Of a stretch of DNA of 64,000 nt, positions 1 to 22,665 are shown piece after piece. Position numbers and translations under genes: made by a program. Under the pieces are notes generated by a model that was given only the letters and a program-made list of their open reading frames with translations, was not told where the DNA came from and did no database searches. Within the stretch, counting starts at the first letter, position 1, and every line of letters starts with the position of its first letter. Location: assembly GCA_024362935.1 (NCBI GenBank), contig JANCRA010000010.1, positions 6,068,501-6,132,500 on the forward strand, in the 5' to 3' direction. The DNA is from Setophaga petechia. Its lineage: Eukaryota > Chordata > Aves > Passeriformes > Parulidae.

Positions 1-1684
1 CTCTGCTTGGAAGCATCACAGATCTTGGGGATGGATGGCCAGGAGTCGGGAGCCTTGCATGCCTGAGTGTCCTGAGAGTGATGGGTGGGTTTTGGTGTGA
101 GGGGCTGATGCTCAGGGTGAGGGAGGAAGGAGAAGGCTGAATGGTTGTTTATGCCCAGAAACAAATAACAAAACACTGGAAGATCCTAAATTAAGGCAAA
201 GAGGGTAATTTCTTTCTTTTTATCCTTGAAACAAGACCACCCTTGGCATGAATCAGAGCTCTGAGTGTGTGCCCTAGAAGGCGGCCGGGCCATGGGATGC
301 GCTGCCCACTGGAAATCAGCTCCAGTGAGCCTGCCCTTAATTAAGGATTTTGTTGCCTTTAAGGAACCACTGCTTTGGTCCATCTGCTGAGCACTGTCAG
401 GGGAAATACTGCTAAACTGGAAAGCAGCACTTTCCTGTCCTGCAGCCGTGTGCCCAAGGGAAGGGGGCAGCGCTGCCGGAGCTGCGGTCCCGGAGCTGCG
501 GCCGTCCCGCACACATGCCGGCCACGCGCCCGAGCGGGAGCCACGGGGAGCCTTCTCCTGGCCAAGTGGAGCGTGTCCCAGCTCTCTGCTGGCCGCTCCT
601 CGCTCAGCCTTCAAAGGGAGGGGTCAGGCAGCCCTGACGGGTCACTGGCTCCACACGATGGGCTGCTGGAACAGACAGATTGCTCCTGCTGAGTTAACGC
701 CGTTGAAAACGACAGAGACACAAACACCCCGGTGATTAATGAGCCGGGGATGGGGAAGTCAACCCGAAAGCCAGGGCAGAGATATCAGCCCTATAAGAAA
801 TATGGGAAGAATTCACCCCTAATCTAATCTTGCTGAATTCCACAAGCGTGTAAGACAGGGATCATTTGCTGCAGTTCCTTAGGTTGAGAATTAAACAGGA
901 AACCCCCAAGGATGTGAGATGTTCTCCCAAATACCATCATGCCTGTGCAGGGAGGCTGGAGAGCAGCTGCCACAGCCTGAGCCATCTCATCTGGCTGGAC
1001 AAGGTGATGCCCAGGCTGTGGTGCTGCCAGCAGCAGCATCCAGCAGCACCCAGCTCCAGGACAGGGAGGGGGAGCCAAGTCTGGGGTCCTTGGCAGCTCT
1101 TGGCTGGTGCCAAGCCCAGCCCGAGCCAGCAGGGCTGGCAGAGGTTCCAGATGGGGTCCTGCTGCCTGGCTCTCTGCCGTGCTCCTGTGGCACCCTCTCA
1201 GGGGTGTTTACTGCAAGCATGAAGATTTATTGTAAATTTTGGCTCCCAGACTTGGAGCTGCCTCCTCCTCCAAGTTTGGTCTCTCCCCGCTCCGTCTGGG
1301 ATTACAGAGAGAGGTGGCTCAGAGAGCACAGGGCAATTGGATCCTTACAGGCCTTGCATGGCTACAAACCACAGAGATCAGTCAGCTGAGTCACCTCCTG
1401 GCCTGGGGGGCAGCCAGGAATGGCCTTTGGATGGGGAATAGGGGGACACATCCCACCTCACCTGCTCTTTTTGAGGAGCCCCCCTTTGGAGGAGGTCAGA
1501 TCAGGGATTGTGCTCCGCACTGCTTGGAGCAGGGAGCAAAGAGGGGAGTGGGAACAGGGAGAGAGGATGAAAATGGTGGTACCTGCCCTGGACTGGGTCT
1601 CCATCCTTGGTCCTCTCTGGTCCTCGCAAGCCACCTGATGCCTCCCTGCTCCTGCCCTGCTCACAGGAGCTGGCTGTACCTTCT

Positions 1685-1785
1685 CCAGCACATTTTACCT
1701 GGGGAAACTGAAGCACAGGATGGTGAAAGGACCTGTGTAAGTGACAGGGTTGGACTCACAGTACAGGGCATCCAGTCATTCTCCC
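1685..1785 (-). repeat. MIR-like SINE fragment
   Basis: Contains CATTTTACCTGGGGAAACTG and AAGCACAGG, close to the reverse-complement core of MIR-type CORE-SINEs. It is old and diverged, so only the core is recognisable. Confidence 0.45.
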
Positions 1786-3242
1786 TCCCGGAAGACTACA
1801 TTATCCCAAAACCCAGCCATAAAGCCCCAGCACCTCCTTGCAGGTAGATGCCATGAGTGGCAAAGGTTCTGTGGTACCCAGAAGGGAGCACTCCACACTC
1901 CTGGCAGAGATAAGCCTTTATTACTCCCCAGTGTAGTCACTGTAGGACACTTGGGCTTTGTCACCTCCATGCTCCATGTACCCCGTGATCTCCCCTGGCT
2001 CCACTGTACCTGCAGGGATCCCACACGTGTGCTCCAGACCAGCACAACCCCTCTCCACCGTCAGCATGGCATGACATGAGCACAACTGTTGCCAGCATCA
2101 GCCCCCGTTGGCTTGGGAGCCTGCCCAGGGTCTGGTTTCCCTGGAAGGACAGCGTTCACAAGCACTCAGCTGTGTGGGGTTATTGTTCTGCTCTCGTGTG
2201 CTGGCGAGCTGCCATTTATTGTGTGCAGGAACTCCCCTGCTTCTCCCACCGTCAGATCCAGGTTTATTTCCCCCTTCTCTAGGAGGAGACCACTGATGTC
2301 AGCTAGCCCGGCCTGAGCTCTTTGTAGTGTGAAAAGGGAAACAAGGGCTTTCAGTTTCAATCTGTCCCTTGCTTGTGCTCTGAGGGGTTGCTGGCCTTCC
2401 CACGGTGTGTGCTCCCAGCAGGCGGGCAGTGACAGTGACAGCTCTGCCACCGAGTGCCAAAGCCACGTGCATGGACTCAGGCTCAGTGCTGAGCTGCCCT
2501 GGGCTCTGGGAGGATGAGCAGCTGCTCTTCGGGGGAAGATGAGACACCTGGGGTCAGTCCCTGCCCTGCTGTGCTTCCCATTTGGCCATGAGCAGGTCAC
2601 TTAATCCATGTGTGCCCCAGCCCCACACCAGAGTAATGACACCACGGTGGCCTTCCATGGTGGAGCCACCACGGTGCAGATGAGTCCATGGGGGCAGAGA
2701 GGCCTCCAGGTGAGGTCGGGGTTGGGCAGGAGGACATGGCACAGGGCGCTGTCTGCTTCTGACCCTCTGGGGACACTGCACAGGAGCCGTGCTGGGAGGG
2801 GGTACCCCCACTGGTGTCTGAGCTCTGGGCTGGCTTCTCCGTGTTTGCAGGGCAGGGAGATGACAAAAAAAGCGAAATGACAAAAAAATGACAAATGCAG
2901 GGGAGCCGTGTGCTTTGGGACGTCCTGCTGCGGCTGCCCCGGCTCCTCCAGAGCAGCGCTGTGACATTGTGACATTGTGACACCAGCCCAGTGCCCGACC
3001 TGTCCCAGCCCCTGCAGCCGCGCTGCACCTCCCGCTCCGCCCGGAGCCCACCCGGCCTCTCCTGGGGAGAGAGACCGAGCAGCTGCCCGGGGCGAGCGGC
3101 CCCGCGTCCATCCCAGCTCCCTGCTGGTCCTCAGTCCTGGGAAATACCCAGCACAGGAGCCGCAGCCCTGGGGCAGGCAGCTCCCGGGAACGCTGCCGAG
3201 ATGCTGGGGGATGGCACGGACGGCAGGGCTGGTAGCATGGCC

Positions 3243-3477
3243 TCGGGAGCCAGCAGAGCCCGTCCTGGCTCCCAGGGGATGGCAGGGATGGGAGGGCTGG
3301 CAGGGACGGCAGCAGTGCCCCGGGAGCCCGCAGAGCCCGTCCTGGCTCCCAGGGGATGGCAGGGCTGGCAGGGATGGCAGCAGTGCCCCGGGAGCCCGCA
3401 GAGCCCGTCCTGGCTCCCAGGGGATGGCAGGGCTGGCAGGGATGGCAGCAGTGTCTCGGGAGCCCGCAGAGCCCGGT
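3243..3477. repeat. GC-rich minisatellite, about 3 copies of 68-78 bp
   Basis: The unit begins GGGAGCCCGCAGAGCCCGTC and ends GGCAGCAGTGCCCC. The first copy is 78 bp with an internal expansion of the GGCAGGGATGG motif, the next two are 68 bp, and a fourth is partial. The repeat creates long spurious reading frames on both strands. Confidence 0.9.
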
Positions 3478-3589
3478 CCCGCTGCCGGAGCGCGCTGCTC
3501 CGCGGGGCCCCGAGGTTTGCGAGGCAGAGCCCTTACCCGGCAATCCAGGCTGAAATTCACGGGGAGCCCGGCCAAGAGGCTCTGAGAAG

Positions 3590-3745
3590 AAGCAGATTAC
3601 AGGTCAGGCACCTCCATCCTCATTAAAATACTTTCTCCGGCGGAGCCCCCCACGCCTGCCCAGCCTGTTCCAATTAGCGCAGCGCCGGGAGCAGCGCTCC
3701 CGCTGATTAAAACAAAACACGGCCGAGCTTTCAAGTGTCGGGGGA
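3590..3745. promoter_or_regulatory. Possible homeodomain-site cluster
   Basis: A short non-repetitive stretch between GC-rich repeats contains CATTAAAATAC, CCAATTAGCGCAGCGC and GCTGATTAAAAC, each with a TAAT/ATTA-type core, next to palindromic GC segments. Enhancer function is inference only. Confidence 0.25.
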
Positions 3746-3948
3746 GGCGGGCGGCCCAGCTGGGACAGGGTGGCCCCGGGACTGTCACCGGCAGCCGTGT
3801 CGCTGGCTGGCAGTGGTGAAGTGGTTCATGAGCCGGGTCACCGGGCAGCAGAGCAGGTGTTTCATGGCCAGCTCCTGCTTGGAACGGGGAGATGTGGCCA
3901 AGCTAAAAGCACTCTGAGTGCTGCTGAGCATCCCTGTCCAATAGGTTT

Positions 3949-4143
3949 GGAGGTGGGAAGCAATAATCCCAATGTAAATGAAGGATTGGAGGTGAGAAGC
4001 AATAATCCCAAGGTGAATGAAGGATTGGAGGTGAGAAGCAATAATCCCAATGTGAATGAAGGATTGGAGGTAGGAAGCAATAATCCCAATGTGAATGAAG
4101 GATTGGAGGTGGGAAGCAATAATCCCAAGGTGAATGAAGGAAA
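3949..4143. repeat. 39-bp minisatellite, 5 copies
   Basis: Five head-to-tail copies of a 39-bp unit starting GGAGGTGGGAAGCAATAATC, differing at a few positions. The period is a multiple of three, so it reads through in several frames, but nothing suggests it is translated. Confidence 0.95.
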
Positions 4144-4865
4144 TCAATGTTGCAGATCGTGTGGGCTTGCTGCAGAAAGCCTTGGCGTCTTCAGGAAACA
4201 ATCAGTGCTGTCCTGGGAGTGCTGGGACAGGCTGCAGCCTGCCCAGGAACAGGAATTCTTTCCCGAAGGCTAGCTCTCCCTGGAGACACCCCGGAGATGG
4301 AGCTGTCCCTCCCAGCCCTTGGGTCTCTGCTGGAATCCTTTGCAGGGCTCCCACCTGGACCCAGCCAAGCCCACCCCTCTTTTCCAGAGGCCACCAAGGG
4401 GCAGCAGCCCTGGCAGTGGGTTCCAGCTGGTGCCCCAGGGCTGCTGAGCTCTGTGTTGAAACCCCAGGGGTCACCCATGGAGGCTTTACAGGCAGTCCAT
4501 GGCAAGGAGCACGGGCAGAGCTGCCCCTTGCTGGAGCCCCTGCCAGCTCTGAGCACGGGTGGGACTCACCCAGGCTGAGCCTGGAAAATCTGAAGCCCAG
4601 AGAACAACTCCTGAGTGGGGCAGAGGAGCCTCCCCAGGGCTGTGCTGAGTGTCAGGCCATGTGGCAGACAGGTGACAAGGGTGGGTTTCAGCACTGGGGT
4701 ATAAATGGCTCTGAGGAATTCAGGGCTGCCTCTGGGGACCCCCGAGGCTTTGAGGACCTGGCCTGGCAGCTCAGCAGGCAGGCACAGCCTCTTCTCTGCC
4801 TTACTTGGGTACTTGACACAGCATTAAATCCTGGCAAGCCCCCTCCAATGAAGTGTCTCTTCTGG

Positions 4866-5255
4866 GGAGACTGCAGGAGTTGGGCCTGTTTAGTCTAGGG
4901 AAGAGAAGGCTGAGAGGGATTCTCATTAATGCATATAAATATCTCAGAGGTGGGTGCCAAGAGGATGGTGCCAGACTCTCTCCAGTGATGCTCAGCAAAA
5001 GGATGAGGAGTAATGGCCATGAAGCAAAACACAAAATTTTCACCTCAACATGAGGAATAACTTTACATTGAGGGTAGCAGAGAACTGGAACGGCTCCCCA
5101 GGGGTGTCATGGAGTTTCCCTCTCTGGAGACATTCCAAACCTACCTGGACTCATTCCTGTGTAACTTGGTCTAGGTGACCCTGCCTTGACAGGAGGGGTG
5201 GACTGGATGATCTCCAAAGGTCCATTCCAACCCCTATAATTCTGTTATTCTGTGA
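4866..5255 (+). mobile_element. CR1 LINE, 5'-truncated
   Basis: It matches the 3' part of avian CR1: GAGAAGGCTGAGAG near the left, GGACTGGATGATCTCC near the end, and a 3' terminus of repeated ATTCTGT-type octamers (TATAATTCTGTTATTCTGTG). The reverse transcriptase part is gone; it is inactive. Confidence 0.9.
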
Positions 5256-7499
5256 AAGAAATTTAAGCTTCTCAATTGCACTAGGAGGCAAATTGGGAAT
5301 TTAGTATGCCGAGTCAGCCCTGAGTTAATACACCAAATTAACCCACACTTGTCCCTCCTCCGCTCTGTCCACAGAGGAACCCAGTCCTCTCTGAATTTGC
5401 CACTTCCCACTGGTGTCCCAGTGTGGTTTGCCCACTCCAGGAGCCCTGGGGTGGGCACCAGGACTGTGGCACTGCTCTGTGCTGGGAGCTGCCTGTGCTC
5501 TGGCAGCATTTTAGGTGAGAGCAGACCTGCAAGGTGCAATAAATGCTGTGACTCCATTCAGCCTTCTCTGTACATTGGACTTGCTGCCCCCCTGGGGCTG
5601 GGTGCCCTTGGGGTAAATTAGGAGGAGGAACAGCGGATGTCCCATTCAAGCAGCACATTCAGGAACATCTCAAAGTCCTGCAGGGGCCGGAAGCAGGGGC
5701 TGATCCAGCCCTTCACTGTGCCTGTCACTGTGCCCTGAGATAAGCCCGCTGCTGGGCCACCTTCCCAGCCAGATGCCCAAGAACCAGCCCAGGTCAGGCT
5801 TCACCTCTCAGTAGCAAGGGAAAGGTGGGGACTGAGCCAGCAGCCTCTCAAGAAAGGGATTAGCAGGATGTTAAGGGAAGCCAGCTCTTTATCCCTTCAT
5901 AAACAGTTATTAATACCCTGGCCAGCCTCAGGCTTGGCAATTCCCCACTTGCTTTCAGACGATGTGGTCCCAACTGGAGCGTGCCAGCAGCTGCTGTAAC
6001 TTCAGGGAGACAAGCACTGTGTTGTGCTCTTGCTCTGGGTGTCACCGCAGGCAGCCAGGTCCCTCTGGTAACACCCAGAGCCCCGGGCTGTTCCTGCCCA
6101 CTGCCACTGTCACCCAGTGCCCATGGGCAGGGAGCCCCCTGGCTGGCAGGGGTGACATCCCAGGGTCTGCAGGGTGCCAGTGGCAGCTGGGGGCCTTCCT
6201 CCCCACCCGTGGTGCTTGGCACGCTCCAGCAGGGTTGTCTGGCAAGGAAGGGAGGCCTGGGGCTCCCTGCAGCCAGGGGACAGCAGTGAGGGGGATGTCC
6301 CGGCGGGACGGGATCCTGCTGGCCCCTGGTCTGTGATGGCAGTGACGGGGCTGAGCCTGGAGCAGTTTCAACCTTCTGCTGACGCCCAGCAATCCCTTAT
6401 CCAACCCCTCCAAAATTCTCCTCCCTTTGTCTCTGCAGATCTGTGTGACCTCGTTGCTGAAGGCTTCACTGGGATCCCCGTGCTTCCCAGGGCACACCGT
6501 GCTGTCCCAGTGCCACCCAAGCTCTGGCACTTGGTTTGTGGCCCCAGCTTTGATGTCACGGAGCGGGACCGTCACGTCCTCCTCCCACAAATCACTCAGC
6601 GCCACGGGCTCCCTCAGGGATTGGCTCTGCCCCAGCCTGGCAACTCGGGGAAGGCAGGGAGGGCTCGCCATGTGTCTTTGTCCTTCCACTGGAGAAATCG
6701 ACAGCTGCCTCTCGCTGCAGCTGCCGGGGTATCCATCATCCCGCAGGGGATGCGGAGGGACAGGCACAGCCCGGGGCTGAGCAGGGAGGGCGGGCGGTGC
6801 TCAGGGACAGCTGCGGGCAGGGCCGAGGCTCGGGGCCAGCAGCTCGGGCTGTGCCGCTCCCCGCACACCTGGCTCCGCATTCCCACGGCACGGAGCGCGG
6901 GCAGGCACCCGGCTGACCCCAGATGTGCCCGGGATGGGCACCCGGGCTGGGCACCCGGGCTGAGTCCTCCGCACCTCCCGCCCGGGCTTCGCCCCTCAGT
7001 TTTCTTGGTCCCGGCTCCCAAAAGTGGCAGAGAGGGAACCACCCACACCAGGGCTTGTGCTGGGAGAGGCAGGACAGCCTCGGGAGCCTGGGAGCCAGGG
7101 CTTGGGTGCTTGGGATCCTTGGGAAGCACCAGCCCCGTGGAGGGGGTCTGGGCTCCCCCTTCTCAGGGCGAGTTCTAGCCCGGCGCTTCTGTCCCCTGGC
7201 GGGGATGATCCCTGCGGATGGATGCTGACAGGGGCGCGGTGCCTCTCCTCCCCCCGTTCCTTTCCCTCGAGGCTCCCCAGCTGTTGGGAGCCGCATGTCG
7301 CCCCCCGGCCCTGGCAGCCCCGCCGTGTAAGCGGAGAAGGCGGCGGGCTGTGAGCGCGCTGGGGATTACCGGGACACAATCGGGGCTGTGAGACCAGCGA
7401 GCACATGGCAGCGATGCTGTTGGTGCTGCGGGAGCTCAGCTCGGCACGTCTCCCTCTCAGAGATAATCTACAGCCTGATAAACCCGCTGCCAGCGCCCT

Positions 7500-7645
7500 T
7501 CCCCCTCCGAAATTTGGGCTGCTTTAAACTATTCACGGCATTGCAACACAAAGGGGCTGACAGGAGGAAATTGGTGCTGCCGCGGATAAATTATTCCCTC
7601 CTGTACCCGTCTCAAACAGAGGGGATTTGTCTTTTCTCTGGGCTG
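7500..7645. promoter_or_regulatory. Possible conserved noncoding element
   Basis: A balanced-composition, non-repetitive stretch at the edge of a CpG-rich region, with TTTAAACTATTCACGGCATT and GCCGCGGATAAATTATTCC. It stands out from the flanking GC-rich, slippage-prone DNA. Conservation cannot be tested here. Confidence 0.2.
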
Positions 7646-7802
7646 CTCACTCTCTGGCAAGGCTTTCCAGGGGATTTTGTGTGACAGCTCAGAACCTCAG
7701 ACCTGCTGGACTTCTGTTCTGTGCAGAACTCAATGCAGCCTTACATTAATTAAAGGGAGTTTATAAAAATGAGGGAGTGACTTTCTACACAGTCAGATAG
7801 TG

Positions 7803-8069
7803 CTAGGTCAAGAGGGAAATGGTTTCCAACTAAAAGAGGAGAGATTTAGACTAGATGTCAAGAAAAATTCTTCACTATGAAGGTGGTGAGGCCCTGGCAC
7901 AGGCTGCCCAGAGAAGTGGTGGATACCCCACTCCTGCAAGTGCTCACAGCCAGGCTGGATGGGCTCAGAGCAGCCTGACCCAGCGGGTGGCATCCCTGCC
8001 TGTGATCATCTGGAACAAGATGATCTTTAAGGTCCCTTCCAACCCAAACCATTCTGTGATTCTGTCCTT
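7803..8069 (+). mobile_element. CR1 LINE, 5'-truncated
   Basis: CR1 3' end: TTCACTATGAAGGTGGTGAG, CAGGCTGCCCAGAGAAGTGG and CCATTCTGTGATTCTG. About 265 bp remain; only 3' non-coding and tail sequence. Confidence 0.92.
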
Positions 8070-10053
8070 TCTGCAGATCTCCAGTAGAAGGGGAGGGAGG
8101 GAGGGCACAGGGAAGCTGCTGGGACCAGGGCACCTGGTGGACTGCTGGCAGACTCAGCCCAGCACCGTGGTGTCACCACCTGTGCCACCTATGCCTGGCA
8201 CTCCTGGCCACTGCCAGCTGCCCAAACAAGGCTCTGCCATCCCCCAGGTCCTCCCCTGAGAGTCCTGTGGTGCCTGGAGTATGAAGTGTCAGCCCCTGCC
8301 TCCCCTTCTCTCGGCAGCCCACCCTCATCAGCACTTCCCTCTCCAAACCGAGATGGAAAGAGTTGCAGCTCTGGACAGTTGATTATTTAAAGCTGTCGGG
8401 AGTGTTTAATTTAACCCTGGATTCATCATTCCCAGCTTGTTTCCATCCTCCAGGCACCCGAGCTCCCCCTCTCTGTGTAAACTCTGCGAGCTCTTCCCCT
8501 CCAGCTGATCTGCACTGACTGGCACAGCCAGGGATGTCCTTGTGCCAGGGGCTGTGGGCACAGGGGGCTGTGCCAGGATTTTAGCCAGGTGTCAGGGAGT
8601 GGATGTACCTCACCACTGCCTGGGCACAATGGGAGGGAGCCCCTAAATAGCCATGAAAGGGTGACACCCGTGGGAAGTGTTTCTTACTGGAGGTTATCCT
8701 CTGGCAGTTTTTTTATTTCCTTGTCTGCTGCAAACCCCTCGCTTCCCTACGCCTGTGCCCAGGGCTCTGGGATCCTCCTGGGCATGGCTGTGGCTCTGCT
8801 GCCATCAGCCCTGCTTCTGGCATTCCCGGGGCAGGAGATGGAGCTCTGGTATAGCTGAGCTGTACAGGGGAATGCATGCCTGGCCCTAAATTCACCGTGT
8901 GTGAACGTGTCCCGAGGCAGGAGCAGTGCCCTGCCTGACATCCGCAGAATCCCAGCCTGCCCTGGCATCCCTTGGGTCATCAAAGGTTCCTCCAAGTCTG
9001 CCTTAGCCCAAAGTCAAGCCTAGCACAGACCCAGCTCCATTTATAGAACCCTTCAATTAGAGGACAGCATTTTCCCAAGTCCTGCAGCAGCACAACACAC
9101 TTTGGCAAAGGAGAAAAAAATCCCTGTCAGATGGCAGCCCCGTCCTTGTGGTGACCCTTGGGCAGCAGTGCTGGCTCAGGGCACGGCTCTGAGTGCCCAG
9201 GGTGGTTCTGGGGGGGCACTGCAGGTGCTGGGCAAGGGAGGGGCTGAGATGCAGCTTGTCACTGCTGCCTGCTGGGGAGGGGCTTGTGGCAGCAAGGGCA
9301 TCACTGCCTGTGAATCTTCATGTGGCTGATGGGTTCCTAGCAGAGAACCCCACCTCTCCACAACCCAGGAGCAGTTAGAGCCTGGCCAAACCCATCATGC
9401 TCATGGGGTGCTTTTTGTCCCCTCCCTGGGCAATGGTTGATGCAGCAAAGTGCCCAGGAAGGGCTGGCTGGGTGGACAGAGCTGCCCCAAACTAAAAAGA
9501 GACAGAGCACAGCACAGCCAATGTGACCACCACCCTGAGGTCACATCCATGTCCCAGCTTGGTGCCAGGTGTCCTGTACAGGGGAAGGACCTGGAGCAGC
9601 AGCAGGTTGTGCTGCCCAGGTAGCAGTGAAGGGAGGGAAGGGGCAAGAAAGGAGCTGCACCCCAGCCCAAGCACAGTTTGCTGCTGAGAGGGAGAGAAAG
9701 CCCAAAACATCCACCCTAGGCAGAGCTGAGCATTCCTCCTTGTGCAAGGCAGTGGAAAGACTTGGCTCCACCATCCCTTCCACATCCCATTGCTGGGATG
9801 GCAGGAATCCCCTGCTCCTTGTGCCAAGAGCCTCTGGCCAGGGATGAGCCAAAAAGCTCATTTAAAATCTTTCAGTCATGGGACTGGAAGAAGTTAATAT
9901 GCAGCAAGAGGGGGAGTTAGCCAGAGCTGCCATGTAGAGACCAGGTTTTTATTAAGTGGAGAAAAAGCCTCTAAGTAGCCTGGATTAAGTGGTTAGAGCT
10001 GGCAGGCCAGCCCTGCTCCTGGCAGGGGCTGTGGGAGCTGCTGTGGGAGGCTG

Positions 10054-10134
10054 TGAACCCCTGCACCCTCCAAAGGGGGGTATTAAAGAAGGGGTGTTGA
10101 AGGATCTGAACCCCTGCACCCTCCAAAGGGGGGG
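10054..10134. repeat. 27-bp direct repeat
   Basis: Two near-identical copies of TGAACCCCTGCACCCTCCAA plus AGGGGGG, 53 bp apart (10054-10080 and 10107-10133). Local duplication. Confidence 0.85.
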
Positions 10135-10778
10135 ATGTGTTACCAACGCACAGACCCCTGGAGCCAGCGGATGCTGGTGGCCTCAGAGAGCTCTGTGGTG
10201 ACAAGGAATTTCAGAGATCTTAGCCAGAGATGTGTCATGCACACACAGAGCCACAGATGATATTGGGGAGATCACAGAAATGGCATTTATGGGTGGTGCT
10301 CCAAAACATTAATTCCCCTTTCAGTGAAAGGGATGAGGTTTAACCCCAAGCTGAGAACAGATGAGTGTTAGGGATCCTTCAGCAGGCTCTGCCAAGCGCT
10401 GGAGCCTGAGCAGGGCATGCCCAAGCTCTGAGAGCCCATGGGAGGGTTGGAGGGTGCTACTGCCCTCACATCAGCCATCTCCAGGATGCCCAAATCCCAG
10501 CTCTCCCAGGTTCCACACGATGTGGGCACACTGGCACCACCCCACACACCTCTCCTGGGCAGGCTGGAATAGCTGCCCTGTGAACTCCCTGGGCATGGAA
10601 TGTGCTGGAGCCCCCAGAGGGGTGGAAGGTGAGAGGGTGCCAGCCACAGCTGCCTTCCCAGTGCCCACAGCTGCAGCCTCTCCCTTCTCTGCTTGCAGCT
10701 GGCATTGGATGTGGCATCTCGGCGCTGGAGCATGGTGCTGTGAGGGCGAGCAGACCCTGCCCACTGCCCTGTGCCAGC

Positions 10779-21259
<10,481 letters not shown>

Positions 21260-21779
21260 GGGGCAGAAGGAGCCCGGGATGCCCACAGCTCCCTCCCCGG
21301 TCTCCAGGGCCCTCCTCGCACGTCGGCACCAGCTCCGGAGCTCCTCTCGCCTTGCCGTGCAGAGCCGCCTCGCTGTTACTACCTCAACCCCGCCAGCCCC
21401 GCGGCCTCTCTGCGCCCCACGGGGCACCGGGGCCAGGGCACGCAGCCCGCGCCGCCTCCCCGGGGCTCAGAGCTATTTACTTGCGGAATATTTATTGTCC
21501 TTGCTTTCCCCTGGCTTTGACTGACGATCAGCAGCAGCAATAATAAGCACAGAGGACAGGGAGGGGCCAGGGCCAGCCGTGTGATGCCTCCCTCTGCTCT
21601 GGAGGCGGCAGGACGTTCACCTGGGTGGCTGCCGAGGTGAGGATGGAGCCCAGGTGCTGCTGGAAGCAGCAGGACACAGTTGCTGGCTGAGGCTGGGCCC
21701 CAGGTGTGCAGAGATGCTCATGCCCAGCCCAGCTGCAACCCACTTCAAACGACACCACTTTCTTTTTTTCATTTTGACA

Positions 21780-21785
21780 TTTATT
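21780..21785 (-). terminator. RAD54L2: Candidate distal poly(A) signal of RAD54L2
   Basis: AATAAA on the minus strand with GTGGTGTCG/GTGGGTTG sequence downstream. Use of this site would make the two convergent mRNAs overlap by about 100 nt. Confidence 0.35.
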
Positions 21786-21878
21786 TTACTGGAAAAAAAA
21801 AAAAAGGAGAAGAAACAGGCAGTTATACCAACTTACAATTTATTATTTTTTTAAAAAATGACATGAAACACAAGTAAA

Positions 21879-21884
21879 AATAAA
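21879..21884 (+). terminator. Candidate poly(A) signal of the semaphorin
   Basis: AATAAA in an AT-rich stretch. It is the first canonical hexamer after the semaphorin stop codon on this strand. Confidence 0.4.
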
Positions 21885-22529
21885 TACATCATATAAACAA
21901 CAAATTGTTCAAAGTCTCTGTTCTGGGAGATCAGGCGAGCACATCCCGTTGGACAGAGAGAAGAGGGAAGCACATGATCATGCGTGGGGCCAACCGACCG
22001 ACCCGCCCGGTAGCAATACTCTTTCCAACCACAACAAGACAGGCCACAAACTAAGGCGGTAGTAAAAAAAGAAAAGAAAAGGAAAAAAAAAAAAGCAACC
22101 CAAACCAACAGAAAACCCCAAATGAGACTCAGTGATGGATTCCTTCAGGCTCCTATGGATGTGCCAGACTCCAGCTTCAAGCTGGGCACCACGAAGCAGC
22201 ACCATGAGGCAGTGGTGGTGGTCCAGGAGGTGGCAGAGGTCGCTCTCCCTCACTTACCCCATTGTCCCTTCACAGGGAGCGCTTGCTCCAAGGTGCAAGG
22301 AGCCATCCCTCACTGTATTCTAGCTGGACTATGGTCCCTGTTCAACCTCTGCCCCCCACCCCAGCCCTCCCACACCCATGGTCCTTCCAAGACTGGATCA
22401 ACAAAATTTGTTCAGGGTGGCAAGAAATACCGGCTGTGAAGGCATTTGCTGCACTTGTCCCTGTTGGCCTGGATGCCACCCCCAAAACAGCAGCAATCCT
22501 CCCACCTTCAGCCAGAGAGGCTGTGGCTG

Positions 22530-22665
22530 CCCCATCCCTGGAAATGTCCAAGGCCAGGCTGGACAAGGCCTGGAGCAACCTGGTCTAGTGGAAGGTGTCC
22601 CTGCCCATGGCAGGGAGGCTGGAACAAGACAATCTTTAAGATCCAGCCCAAACCATTCTACGATT
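22530..22665 (+). mobile_element. CR1 LINE 3' fragment
   Basis: Typical CR1 end: AGGCCAGGCTGGACAAGGCC, CAACCTGGTCTAGTGGAAGG, CCATTCTACGATTC. Only the last about 135 bp remain, between the two convergent genes. Confidence 0.92.

Larger units (their letters stand above)
1..10698. other. Gene-free region upstream of the semaphorin
   Basis: No protein family is recognisable on either strand. Open frames exist because the DNA is GC-rich and none is supported by splice signals and homology together. The region holds two CR1 copies, two minisatellites, a MIR-like fragment, CpG-rich patches (about 470-560, 3000-3540, 6740-7420) and moderately AT-rich islands that may be regulatory. The 5' UTR exon(s) and promoter of the semaphorin probably lie here, because the first coding exon has a splice acceptor at 10698. 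Confidence 0.6.
21260..21900 (+). other. Semaphorin 3' UTR (candidate)
   Basis: The stretch after the semaphorin stop is GC-rich to about 21470 and then turns AT-rich. The first AATAAA on the + strand is at 21879-21884, about 620 nt after the stop, with GT-rich sequence downstream, so the mRNA may end near 21900. No coding sequence is seen. It would overlap a possible distal poly(A) site of RAD54L2 on the other strand. Confidence 0.5.

Noticed and set aside
2554..3575. Long open frames (over 320 codons) on the minus strand and about 200 codons on the + strand
   Set aside because: They are produced by the GC-rich minisatellite and its flanks. Composition is low complexity, both strands are open at once, and no family is recognisable.
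3949..4143. Resemblance to a CRISPR array because of regular repeats
   Set aside because: Units are directly adjacent without spacers and the genome is vertebrate.
3770..4273. Open frame with a 13-residue repeat (LEVGSNNPNVNEG-like)
   Set aside because: It is a translation of the 39-bp minisatellite; the flanks show no coding character.
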